This document shows positions 18,002 to 26,493 of a stretch of DNA of 47,778 nt, piece by piece. A program made the translations under genes and the position numbers. Under the pieces are notes generated by a model that was not told the DNA's origin, did no database searches, and worked only from the letters and a program-made list of their open reading frames with translations. The stretch covers positions 1-47,778 of the forward strand of contig CAZHQW010000019.1 in NCBI GenBank assembly GCA_964534745.1, written 5' to 3'. This DNA is from G020354785 sp964534745 (lineage in GTDB: Bacteria > Bacteroidota > Bacteroidia > Bacteroidales > UBA10428). Numbering within the stretch: position 1 is the stretch's first letter; every line of letters begins with the position of its first letter.

Positions 18002-18296
18002 CAGTGCGAACTGGCTGGATGATCATTTACTGCCGTGCGCATATAAACAATTATTCGGCATAGATTGCCCCTTCTGCGGTTCCCAGAGAGCCCTGATTGA
18101 GCTCCTTAAGGGAAACGTTATCGAAAGCATAAAACTCTATCCCGCATTAATACCTACATTGATCCTTATAGCTTCGGTATTTCTACAGTTGATACTAAAA
18201 TCAAAGCAGGGATGGACGTATATAAGGTTAATGCTTAAGGCAGACTTTGCCTTAATAATGATCAGCTATATTCTGAAACTGCTTGATGTATATTAA
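17985..18296 (+). CDS. DUF2752 family membrane protein
   Basis: 103 residues. The family hallmark CPFCGSQRALIELLKGN (starting about residue 28) is intact: two cysteines in a C-x-x-C pair followed by G-x-x-R-A. Two or three membrane segments follow (about 52-70 and 83-98). The conserved pair could bind metal or form a redox disulphide, but the function of the family is not known. Its start lies 17 bases inside the preceding gene, and its stop is 8 bases from the facing ClC gene. Confidence 0.85.
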   Translation: MKLLISSANWLDDHLLPCAYKQLFGIDCPFCGSQRALIELLKGNVIESIKLYPALIPTLILIASVFLQLILKSKQGWTYIRLMLKADFALIMISYILKLLDVY

Positions 18297-18304
18297 CCGG
18301 ACTG

Positions 18305-20080
18305 CTATTCTTCAGAAATATCAACAAGCCATTTCCTGTAAACCGAGAACAGCTTAGACTTTGAAATGAATCCTACATACTTGCCATTATCAATTACCGG
18401 CAGGTTCCATACATCATTTTCTTCAAATTTCTTCATAACCTCTTCCATTGGCTCATCAGGTGATACATATGCAGGCGGAAGAATCATGACATCTCTTACG
18501 AATGTAGTTGAATACATATCAACATTAAAAATGATATGCCTTATATTATCCAGCATTACTATGCCAACCAGCATATTATCCCCTTTTATCACAGGGAACA
18601 GGTTTCTTTTGGATTTTGCTATTGTCTCTACCAGATCTTTAAGCCTGTCGTCAGGTGATATTTTCTGAAAATCTTTCTCAATTACTTTGCCCATCTCGAG
18701 CAATGTAAGTATAGCCTTGTCTTTATGGTGAGTAATGAGTTCACCTCTCTTGGCCAGCCTGCTTGTATATATTGAATGCGGTTCAAAATATATTACCGTT
18801 ATATAGGCGATAGTCGATGTTATGATAAGGGGGATAAACAGTCCGTATCCTCCGGTAATCTCTGCTATGAGGAATATCGCAGTCAGCGGTGCATGCATCA
18901 CTCCGGCCATAAGTCCGGCCATGCCCACAAGTGCAAAATTACGCTCCGAAACATCAATGAAACTGAAATTATTTATAAGCCTGGCTACAAGGTATCCTGT
19001 TATGCCGCCGGTGAACAGGGCCGGGGCAAAAATGCCGCCAACACCGCCACCGCCTGTAGTTACTGACATCGCTATCACCTTGAAAACCATGATCAGCCCA
19101 AGAAATCCAATGAATACCCAGAAATAATCCCTGTAGGCATAAAACATGCTTCCGTTTGTTATCTCCTGGGCATTTCCGCGCAGCAGGGCACTTAATGTCT
19201 CATAACCCTCACCGTAAAGAGGTGGCATAAACAGTATCAGCATGCCTAAAATAATACCTCCTGTTGCAAGCTTTGCAATCGGACTCTTTAATTTTTCAAA
19301 CAGCGATTCAATATTTATATTAATCCTGGTAAAGTAAAAAGAAACGAGTCCGCAGAAGATCCCCAGGAATATGAACCAGGGTATATTCCTCAGAACAAAG
19401 GGCTCGGTAAGCTGAAACGAAAACATAACTCCCTTGCCAAGCAAAAAATACGAGACCGTCGCTCCGGTTACAGCCGATATAAGCAAAGGTATTATTGACC
19501 ACATTGTAAGGTCAAGCATAAGAACCTCCAGTGAAAAGACGACCGCTGCTATGGGGGCTTTAAAAATACCTGCTATAGCTCCCGCAGCGCCGCATCCAAC
19601 GAGTATGGTAGTTGTTTTGTAGTTCATGCGCAGTACCCTGGCCAGGTTTGAGCCTATAGAGGAACCTGTTAAGACTATCGGGGCTTCAAGTCCGACCGAC
19701 CCGCCTAAGCCTACGGTCAGCGTACTTGCAATGAATGATGAATAGCTATTATGTGATTTAATTATACTGTTCTTTTTTGAAATAGCATATAAAATTCTGC
19801 TTATGCCATGTCCTATATTATCCTTTATGAGAAATCTCACGAAAAGTACTGTTAAAGCAATTCCTATAAGGGGACAGGCAAGGTATAACAGATTTATGTT
19901 TTCTATGTCAAGTTTGTGTAACAGAAATTCATTGGTATAATATATGGTATTCTTAAGAACAACTGCAGCTGCTCCGCTGATTATCCCTATTATAAAACTA
20001 AGTATGTAAACGAACTGGTGATGTTTAAGATGCTTCCCTTTCCAGATAAGGAACTTCCCCAATAAATCCGTTGTATTCAT
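18305..20080 (-). CDS. ClC-family chloride channel/antiporter with CBS pair (copy 1)
   Basis: 591 residues: a ClC membrane domain (about 20-430) and two C-terminal CBS domains (about 450-580). Signature segments are GLGGSVGLEAP with the gating glutamate Glu132 (GxEGP motif, here with Ala for Gly), FKAPIAAVVFSLEV, and GGGGVGGIFAPALFTG. By alignment with E. coli ClC-ec1, the proton-path glutamate (Glu203) is Val186 here, and the central serine motif GSGIP reads GHGIS. Loss of that glutamate is the state found in ClC channels, so channel-like or weakly coupled transport is possible. It lies 65 bases downstream of its paralogue on the same strand, probably in one operon. The CBS pair suggests control by adenine nucleotides. 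Confidence 0.92.
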   Translation of the reverse strand: MNTTDLLGKFLIWKGKHLKHHQFVYILSFIIGIISGAAAVVLKNTIYYTNEFLLHKLDIENINLLYLACPLIGIALTVLFVRFLIKDNIGHGISRILYAISKKNSIIKSHNSYSSFIASTLTVGLGGSVGLEAPIVLTGSSIGSNLARVLRMNYKTTTILVGCGAAGAIAGIFKAPIAAVVFSLEVLMLDLTMWSIIPLLISAVTGATVSYFLLGKGVMFSFQLTEPFVLRNIPWFIFLGIFCGLVSFYFTRININIESLFEKLKSPIAKLATGGIILGMLILFMPPLYGEGYETLSALLRGNAQEITNGSMFYAYRDYFWVFIGFLGLIMVFKVIAMSVTTGGGGVGGIFAPALFTGGITGYLVARLINNFSFIDVSERNFALVGMAGLMAGVMHAPLTAIFLIAEITGGYGLFIPLIITSTIAYITVIYFEPHSIYTSRLAKRGELITHHKDKAILTLLEMGKVIEKDFQKISPDDRLKDLVETIAKSKRNLFPVIKGDNMLVGIVMLDNIRHIIFNVDMYSTTFVRDVMILPPAYVSPDEPMEEVMKKFEENDVWNLPVIDNGKYVGFISKSKLFSVYRKWLVDISEE

Positions 20081-20145
20081 AAGATTAAAATCCTGAGCAT
20101 GTTATTGATACCTTAAAAATAAATATATAATCAAAGCTGTTAGGT

Positions 20146-21918
20146 TTAATGTTCTGAAAAATCACTGAGCAGCTTCCTGTATGTTGAAAAAAGTTTGGCC
20201 CTGGATACAAATCCAAGGTATTTCCCTTTCTCGATAACCGCAATATTATACCTGTCGCTGACCTGGAATTTTCTGGCAATCTCTTCCATGGTATCTTTCG
20301 GATCAATAACATTCTGAGGCATAAACATGAGATCCCTAACATAGACACTATCGTACATCTCCTGGTTAAACATAATATGCCTGATATCATCCATTTTAAC
20401 TATGCCCCTGAAGGTATTATCCTTCTCAACAACAGGGAAAATATTTCTGTGGGCCCTTGTAATAATCCTGACAAGATCGCCCAGGGTGTTATTAGGATGC
20501 AGTTTATTAAAATCAGTTTCTATCAGATCTTTGACATCCAGCATCATAAGGACCGTCTTATCCTTATGGTGTGTCATAAGCTCACCGCGACGTGCAAGGT
20601 GTATGGTATATACCGAATTAGGCGTAAACAGCTTCACTGTGGCATAGGAAATTGCAGCAACAATCATAAGAGGCATAAACAATTCGTAGCCGCCCGTAAT
20701 TTCAGCTATCAGAAATATTGCCGTAAGGGGAGCATGTATAACTCCCGCTATAAGGCCAGCCATGCCCACGAGGGCGAAATTTCTCGCCGACAGTGATAAC
20801 CCGAAGTTGTTAAGAATCTTTGAAAAAAAGAGCCCTGCATTGGCTCCGGTAAAAAGTGCAGGTGCAAAAAATCCTCCCACGCCCCCGCTTTCAAAAGTTA
20901 ATGATGTCGCAATAACCTTAAACAGCATCACAAGCATGAAAAATACTACTATAGGCAGGAATTTCTGCTCAACGTTTTCGTAAAAGGTATTCTCGAACAG
21001 ATAGCTAAAATCCCCGTTCAGGCTACTGTTTATAACCGAATAACCCTCACCGTACAATGACGGCAGGATAAATATTAAAAGTCCCAGTGATATACCGCCA
21101 ATTAGCAGTTTTGCAAATATGTTTTCAATCTTATTAAATAGTTCTCCTATAAAAACATGCATCTTTGTGAAATAAACACTCAGAAATCCGGTAAATATCC
21201 CCAGCAATATATAATAGGTCAGATCCTGCTGGATGACAAACTTTTCTTTAATCTCAAAAGAATAAAGGAAATTCTGTCCCAGGAAAAGGTATGATGTCAG
21301 TGCTGCCGTGGCTGATGATATTAATAAAGGCACTATGGCGGCCATGGTAAGGTCAAACATTATCACTTCGATGGCAAATACAATTGCAGCAATAGGGGCT
21401 TTAAATATGGCAGACATGGCCCCGGCACAGGCACAGCTGAGCAGCAGTATGATCTGCTTGTAATTCAGGTGGAATAACCTTCCTATATTGGAGCCTATTG
21501 CCGCGCCTGTTGCCACTGTTGGCCCCTCCAGTCCCACCGATCCCCCGAAACCTACAGTCAGCGCGCTGGTGATTATTGACGAATACATGTTATGCCGCCT
21601 GACAATTCCGTTTCTTTTTGATATTGAATAAAGCACATTGGGAATGCCGTGTCTTACAGGATTCTTATTTATGTACTTTATAAACAACACGGTAATAAAT
21701 AATCCGATCAGCGGATAGAATATAAACAAATACTCACTGTTATTCGCTGCAAAAAGATCCAGATGCTTTTGTATCAGATGGACGAGATTTTTTATTATTA
21801 CTGCTGCTAACCCCGAGGCGAGTCCGATTACTACGCTGAGAACTAATATAAATTGCCTGTCACTTATATTATTCTTTCGCCATCTTATAAATCTAGCCAG
21901 TAGTGTGGGCCTTTTCAT
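20146..21918 (-). CDS. ClC-family chloride channel/antiporter with CBS pair (copy 2)
   Basis: 590 residues, a full-length paralogue of the next gene with the same domain order. The selectivity segments are RHGIPNVL (in place of GSGIP), GGSVGLEGP with gating Glu131, FKAPIAAIVFAIEV, and SGGVGGFFAPALFTG. The position matching Glu203 of ClC-ec1 is Val185, the same substitution as in copy 1, so it pre-dates the duplication or is typical of this subgroup. Two CBS domains fill the last 140 residues. It is the promoter-proximal gene of the pair, divergent from the T9SS cargo gene across 136 bases. ClC proteins work as dimers; tandem copies raise the possibility of a heterodimer, which is inference only. 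Confidence 0.92.
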   Translation of the reverse strand: MKRPTLLARFIRWRKNNISDRQFILVLSVVIGLASGLAAVIIKNLVHLIQKHLDLFAANNSEYLFIFYPLIGLFITVLFIKYINKNPVRHGIPNVLYSISKRNGIVRRHNMYSSIITSALTVGFGGSVGLEGPTVATGAAIGSNIGRLFHLNYKQIILLLSCACAGAMSAIFKAPIAAIVFAIEVIMFDLTMAAIVPLLISSATAALTSYLFLGQNFLYSFEIKEKFVIQQDLTYYILLGIFTGFLSVYFTKMHVFIGELFNKIENIFAKLLIGGISLGLLIFILPSLYGEGYSVINSSLNGDFSYLFENTFYENVEQKFLPIVVFFMLVMLFKVIATSLTFESGGVGGFFAPALFTGANAGLFFSKILNNFGLSLSARNFALVGMAGLIAGVIHAPLTAIFLIAEITGGYELFMPLMIVAAISYATVKLFTPNSVYTIHLARRGELMTHHKDKTVLMMLDVKDLIETDFNKLHPNNTLGDLVRIITRAHRNIFPVVEKDNTFRGIVKMDDIRHIMFNQEMYDSVYVRDLMFMPQNVIDPKDTMEEIARKFQVSDRYNIAVIEKGKYLGFVSRAKLFSTYRKLLSDFSEH

Positions 21919-21976
21919 TACCAGGCAAAATAGGATTAAGGATTCTTATTCTAAAAAAGAATAACTTTAAATTTTT

Positions 21977-21984
21977 TAAGTTTG
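21977..21984 (+). promoter_or_regulatory. TAnnTTTG-type -7 element
   Basis: TAAGTTTG, 71 bases before the T9SS cargo gene. It continues as TTTGTATTATGA, the same 12 bases that bridge promoter and start codon of the rel/spoT gene. The ATG that follows here (21989) opens only a 13-codon frame (to 22030). No clear -33 TTTG was seen. Confidence 0.35.
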
Positions 21985-22054
21985 TATTATGAATGTAAAA
22001 ATAGCTTTATTAATTTATTCGGCTGCATAATTCGGTAAAAAGTATTTTGTTTGA

Positions 22055-23563
22055 ATGCATATAAGGAATTTATATCATACAACGGCTCTAATTCTTGTAC
22101 TCGGACTGTCAGTGAGTTTATATTGCCAGGATTCTGAAAAACCGACTCCGCCCAGGGTATATTATGTTACGGTGGAGCCCGCCACAGGAAATGTTAAAAT
22201 AGTCTGGATTAGAAGTACTTCGGAGAATGCACATATCTATATAATACTGAAAGCCGAGTTAACAGGCGGACCGAGTTATCCCCCTGCCTATATTGAAATC
22301 GGGAGAGTACCTTCAGGGGATTCCGTCTTTATTTATGAAGATTCCGAATCTCAGCAGCATTCGGATGGGTATACAGTGAAAAGTGCAGATACTATATCCG
22401 GTCTCAGTGACTTTTACCAGCTTACCGACAGCACAGTTTTTTTGGGTGCATCTTTTGATTCATGCAGCTCAGCTATTAATCTTGCATGGAACGATTATAA
22501 CCGGTGGAGAGGTAATATAAAGGAGTATGTCATATATCAGAAAACGAATGAGGGTATACCCTCTGCAATTCATACATTACCGGAGGGAACAAACAGCCTG
22601 GTGATTGAAAATGTACAGGCAAATTATGATTATGGTTTTTATGTTGAGGTATTTCATAATGACGGGATCAGGTCATCAACCTCGAACATGGCGCCGGTAA
22701 ATACAAAAATAACAAAACCACCGGCATATATAAATGCCGATCATGCGTCGGTATCTCAAGACAACACCATTGAACTGTCATTCACCGTTGATGACTTATC
22801 CGGACTGGCAAGATACAGGCTCTATCGCTCGGACTCTGCCGAAGGTCCGTTTAACATTATTGACAGCTTCTACCGTACGGAAAAGAAATTTATCTGTACT
22901 GACAATGTTGAATATACATCAGGTGTTTACTACTACAGGCTTGAAGCGGTAAATAACTGCGGCCAGGCCACCACATATTCGAATATTGCAAATAACATCC
23001 TGCTGGCAGTCAACAGCAACATTCTTACAAATACACTTACATGGAACGGCATAGCTGACTGCAATGGTGACATAGATAACTATGCACTGATACGCATTAC
23101 AGGGAAAACATCACCTGTAACAGATACGGTATACAAGGGCAACATGCTTTTCTACAATGATAATCTTGACAGCCTTCTTAGCAGTCAGGGCCCTTCCAAC
23201 AATTACTTCTGCTACAGGGTAGAGGCTAAAGAAATTAATAACCCCTATATTGAAAATAATATATCCACTTCCAATACAGTATGCCTCACAGTGTCTTCTG
23301 ATATATCCTTACCCAACGCTTTTATTCCCAATGACAATATAAATAATACATTCGGACCCATATTCAACTTCAGTCCTGAAGAATACAGACTTACCATATA
23401 TAACGGCTGGGGACTGAAAGTATGGGAAGGCAGCGAGCCATGGAACGGTGAAATCAGCGGATCCCCCGCTCCGGGCGGGTACTATTTGTATCATATTAAA
23501 GTCCTTTATCCGGATAAGGTTACCACAGAAAAAAACGGATTTGTATTTTTATTTTACCGTTAA
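22055..23563 (+). CDS. Secreted protein with Fn3-like domains and T9SS type B sorting domain
   Basis: 502 residues. The signal peptide covers about 1-24 (LILVLGLSVSLYCQ). Several Fn3/Ig-like domains of about 90-100 residues follow (around 30-115, 120-215, 215-315 and 315-410), with repeated W/Y and YxLYRSD-type strands. Residues about 420-502 are a gliding-motility-associated C-terminal domain: LPNAFIPNDNINNTFGP, YRLTIYNGWGLKVWEG, PWNGEISG, PGGYYLYHIKV, which directs export by the type IX secretion system. An in-frame TGA directly before the ATG fixes the start. No catalytic domain is seen, so an adhesin or surface structural role is likely but unproven. Confidence 0.85.
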   Translation: MHIRNLYHTTALILVLGLSVSLYCQDSEKPTPPRVYYVTVEPATGNVKIVWIRSTSENAHIYIILKAELTGGPSYPPAYIEIGRVPSGDSVFIYEDSESQQHSDGYTVKSADTISGLSDFYQLTDSTVFLGASFDSCSSAINLAWNDYNRWRGNIKEYVIYQKTNEGIPSAIHTLPEGTNSLVIENVQANYDYGFYVEVFHNDGIRSSTSNMAPVNTKITKPPAYINADHASVSQDNTIELSFTVDDLSGLARYRLYRSDSAEGPFNIIDSFYRTEKKFICTDNVEYTSGVYYYRLEAVNNCGQATTYSNIANNILLAVNSNILTNTLTWNGIADCNGDIDNYALIRITGKTSPVTDTVYKGNMLFYNDNLDSLLSSQGPSNNYFCYRVEAKEINNPYIENNISTSNTVCLTVSSDISLPNAFIPNDNINNTFGPIFNFSPEEYRLTIYNGWGLKVWEGSEPWNGEISGSPAPGGYYLYHIKVLYPDKVTTEKNGFVFLFYR

Positions 23564-23606
23564 TATTTTCCTGATTTACAAGGCAAATAATATAGCGGAA
23601 AATAGT

Positions 23607-23614
23607 TAAATTTG
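23607..23614 (+). promoter_or_regulatory. TAnnTTTG -7 element just before rel/spoT start
   Basis: TAAATTTG ends four bases before the ATG at 23619. Transcription in this phylum starts a few bases after the motif, so the message would begin at or very near the start codon (leaderless). A -33 TTTG was not found at the usual distance. Confidence 0.4.
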
Positions 23615-23618
23615 TATT

Positions 23619-25856
23619 ATGACAACAGCACTTTCCACGGTAGATATTGAAATAAAACAGGCATTTGATGACCTTCTCGCCAACTGTACCCGTTGTAACC
23701 AGAAGGGTGACAGGACTTTAATACGCAAAGCCTTTAAAATTGCACTGGATGCCCACAAAGGAATGACAAGAAAGTCAGGCGATCCATATATACTTCATCC
23801 TATAGCTGTTGCTAAAATAGTAGCCAAGGAAATGGGACTCGGTGCCAAGTCGGTAAGCTGTGCCCTTTTGCATGATGTGGTTGAGGATACTGACTATACA
23901 ATAGAAGATATTGAGAATATGTTCGGCAAGAAGATCGCCTCAATTATTGACGGACTGACGAAAATTTCAGGGGTTTTTGACAGCAACTCCACGCTCCAGG
24001 TTGAAAATTTCCGCAAAATGCTGCTCACCCTTTCCGACGACATGAGGGTTATACTTATTAAGCTTGCAGACCGACTGCATAACATGAGAACCCTTGATTC
24101 TCTTCCGCCTCATAAACAGATGACTATTGCCAGTGAGACAATCTACCTGTATGCCCCCCTGGCCCACCGCCTGGGATTTTACGCCATTAAAACCGAGCTG
24201 GAAGATCTTAGTCTCAAATACAGGTATCCCCAGGTTTATGAAGAGCTTGAGGAAAAGGTCAAAATCAACGAAAAAAGCCAGCAAAAATTTATAAAGGAAT
24301 TTGCCAGACCCATAATTACACAGCTTGATAAAAATAATATAACACATGATATAAGCGGGAGGCATAAATCAATATATTCAATATGGCATAAGATGCAAAC
24401 CAAAAATGTGCCGTTCGAAGAGATTTATGACCTGATAGCAATAAGGATAATCTTTGATCCTCTTCCCAAGATTCCTGAAAAAACACAATGCTGGAATATA
24501 TACTCTATGATTACCGATATATATATGCCAAAGCCCGAACGAATAAGGGATTGGGTCAGTACGCCAAAGGCAAACGGGTATGAAGCCCTTCATGCAACGG
24601 TAATGGGACCAAGGGGGAAATGGGTCGAGGTGCAGATACGTTCAAGAAGAATGGATGAAATAGCCGAAAAGGGATTTGCTGCACACTGGAAATATAAGGA
24701 TGATAACACACAGGAAAGTGAACTGGACAAGTGGATAAAAAGAATAAGAGACCTTATGGAAAGCCCCCATTCTGATGCTCTGGAATTCCTTGATGATTTT
24801 AAGATGAATTTATTCGCATCGGAAATTTTTATATTTACCCCTAAAGGGGATATTAAGACACTGCCGGCTGAATCCACTGCCCTGGATTTTGCATATGAAA
24901 TACACAGTGAGATAGGTCATAAAGCAATAGGTGCCAAAGTTAACCATAAACTGGTGTCTCTCAATTATCAACTCCAGAGCGGAGACCAGGTAGAAATAAT
25001 TACATCGGACAAGAACCATTCCAGGCGTGAATGGCTCAATAAGGTAGTAACTGCAAAAGCGAAATCTGCCATCAAATCCCTTATTAAGACTGAAACTAAA
25101 GACAGGATACAGAAAGGCAAAAAGATGCTGGAAGAAGAACTGTCACTATTGAATCTGAAACCTTCATCAAGGATATTCAAAAAACTGCTCCCCGGATACG
25201 AGGTTACATCCAAAGATGAACTTTACAGCAAAATAGGTACAGGGATAATCGAACTGAAAAACCTGAAAAAAATACTCAAAAAGAATACGAAGAATAAATG
25301 GATAAGATACTGGCAGATACAGTTTTCCAAGTCGACACAAAGAAACAAGAAGCCAGGGCCTGCCAGCAGGGCAAGTAAGACTGACTACAGCTCACCTGTT
25401 CTTCTCAGGGAAAATATCGAAGAAGAGCAGCCTGAATATACAATTGCCAAATGCTGCAGCCCAATTCCCGGTGACGATGTTATAGGATATAAAGATAATG
25501 ATATCAATTCCCAGGTAATTATTCACAGAAAAAGATGTCCTAATGCCATTAAGCTGCTGTCAAGCCATAAAGAGTCAATAGTCCCTGTAAAATGGACAAC
25601 TCATAAGGTATTGTCATTCCTTGTTAAAATAGCCATTACCGGGATAGACCACTTTGGTATATATAATGATATTACTACAGTAATCTCCAAACAATTAAAT
25701 GTGAACATACGGACAATTAATCTTGCGAGTCATGATGGCATATGGGAAGGGACGATTGACCTCTATGTTCATGATACAAAGGATGTTAATAACCTGATTA
25801 TGAATATCAGCAAGATTAAAGGCGTTGAATCCGTAACCCGCGTGGAAACTGTATAA
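23619..25856 (+). CDS. rel: Bifunctional (p)ppGpp synthetase/hydrolase
   Basis: 745 residues with the full long-RSH layout. The HD hydrolase domain (about 40-190) has His85-Asp86 and Glu89-Asp90 in LLHDVVEDTDYT, so hydrolysis should work. The synthetase domain (about 230-380) contains GRHKSIYSIWHKM, DLIAIRIIF and EVQIRSRRMDEIAEKGFAAHWKYK. A TGS domain (about 405-465) starts IFIFTPKGDIKTLP. A zinc-finger-like region with AKCCSPIPGDDVIGY follows, and the C-terminus is an ACT domain (SFLVKIAITGIDHFGIYNDITTVI). It makes and degrades the stringent-response alarmone. It is followed by the fur homologue and purA, a common order in Bacteroidota; purA activity is itself a known target of ppGpp. The promoter motif is almost in contact with the ATG. 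Confidence 0.96.
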   Translation: MTTALSTVDIEIKQAFDDLLANCTRCNQKGDRTLIRKAFKIALDAHKGMTRKSGDPYILHPIAVAKIVAKEMGLGAKSVSCALLHDVVEDTDYTIEDIENMFGKKIASIIDGLTKISGVFDSNSTLQVENFRKMLLTLSDDMRVILIKLADRLHNMRTLDSLPPHKQMTIASETIYLYAPLAHRLGFYAIKTELEDLSLKYRYPQVYEELEEKVKINEKSQQKFIKEFARPIITQLDKNNITHDISGRHKSIYSIWHKMQTKNVPFEEIYDLIAIRIIFDPLPKIPEKTQCWNIYSMITDIYMPKPERIRDWVSTPKANGYEALHATVMGPRGKWVEVQIRSRRMDEIAEKGFAAHWKYKDDNTQESELDKWIKRIRDLMESPHSDALEFLDDFKMNLFASEIFIFTPKGDIKTLPAESTALDFAYEIHSEIGHKAIGAKVNHKLVSLNYQLQSGDQVEIITSDKNHSRREWLNKVVTAKAKSAIKSLIKTETKDRIQKGKKMLEEELSLLNLKPSSRIFKKLLPGYEVTSKDELYSKIGTGIIELKNLKKILKKNTKNKWIRYWQIQFSKSTQRNKKPGPASRASKTDYSSPVLLRENIEEEQPEYTIAKCCSPIPGDDVIGYKDNDINSQVIIHRKRCPNAIKLLSSHKESIVPVKWTTHKVLSFLVKIAITGIDHFGIYNDITTVISKQLNVNIRTINLASHDGIWEGTIDLYVHDTKDVNNLIMNISKIKGVESVTRVETV

Positions 25857-25939
25857 ACCAATAATTAAATTCCTTTATTTAGTCTTTATTTTTAAAAAAA
25901 ATATTTATATTAGCATCTTATTTTTAATTAGTCTAAGTT

Positions 25940-26395
25940 ATGATTTCTTCAGAAATAAAGGAAACCGTTAAAAAGATATTTACAGATTACCTCGAGAAAA
26001 AGGGACACAGAAAAACTCCTGAAAGATACGCTATTCTGGATGAAATTTACTCAAGAAACGGGCATTTTGATATCGAGACTCTCTATATTTTCATGAAGAA
26101 TAAAAACTACAGGGTCAGCAGGGCAACCCTCTATAATACCATTGAACTCCTGCTGGATTGTAACCTTGTATTAAAGCACCAGTTCGGGAAAAACATAGCA
26201 CAATTTGAAAAATCCTACCAGTGTATGCAGCATGATCACCTTATAGATGTTAACACAGGTCAGGTCATTGAATTCTGTGATCCGCGGCTGAGGGAAATAA
26301 TAAATACAGCCTGCGAATTGAACGGATTCAATCCTTCCCACCATTCGCTGTATATTTACGGTACCAAAAACGAAACCACAAACAAGAAAAAATAA
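25940..26395 (+). CDS. Fur-family transcriptional repressor
   Basis: 151 residues, a full-length Fur fold: a winged helix with recognition helix RATLYNTIELLL (61-72) and a dimerisation domain with QHDHLID (His98, His100) and NPSHHSLYIYG (His134, His135). These histidines fit regulatory metal sites. The two CxxC pairs that hold the structural zinc in many Fur proteins are absent; the only cysteines are scattered (Cys74, Cys95, Cys113, Cys125). It could sense iron, zinc, manganese or peroxide, and the sequence does not decide. It lies between rel/spoT and purA, 83 bases after the former. An A+T-rich leader precedes it, with no obvious operator. Confidence 0.9.
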   Translation: MISSEIKETVKKIFTDYLEKKGHRKTPERYAILDEIYSRNGHFDIETLYIFMKNKNYRVSRATLYNTIELLLDCNLVLKHQFGKNIAQFEKSYQCMQHDHLIDVNTGQVIEFCDPRLREIINTACELNGFNPSHHSLYIYGTKNETTNKKK

Positions 26396-26444
26396 GCCTC
26401 CCCATTTCTTAATTTTTTATTATTTCGGGGTGTAATTTGAGTAA

Positions 26445-26452
26445 AATATTTG
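26445..26452 (+). promoter_or_regulatory. Candidate purA promoter (-7 region)
   Basis: AATATTTG followed by TACCTTCG resembles the -7 region of Bacteroidota promoters, although the first base of TAnnTTTG does not match. It would give a leader of about 35 bases for purA. The -33 box is poor (TTTC at 26423-26426). Confidence 0.3.
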
Positions 26453-26493
26453 TACCTTCGACCCGTTTTGAATTTAAAAAATCTGTTTGGTAA

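Noticed and set aside
21946..21964. Seven-base inverted repeat TTATTCT / AGAATAA between the ClC and T9SS cargo genes
   Set aside because: Short and A+T-rich in an A+T-rich region; expected by chance.
21989..22030. Thirteen-codon frame as a regulatory leader peptide
   Set aside because: It has no run of one amino acid, no attenuator-like hairpins, and no known link to a secreted cargo gene; kept only as part of the promoter observation.
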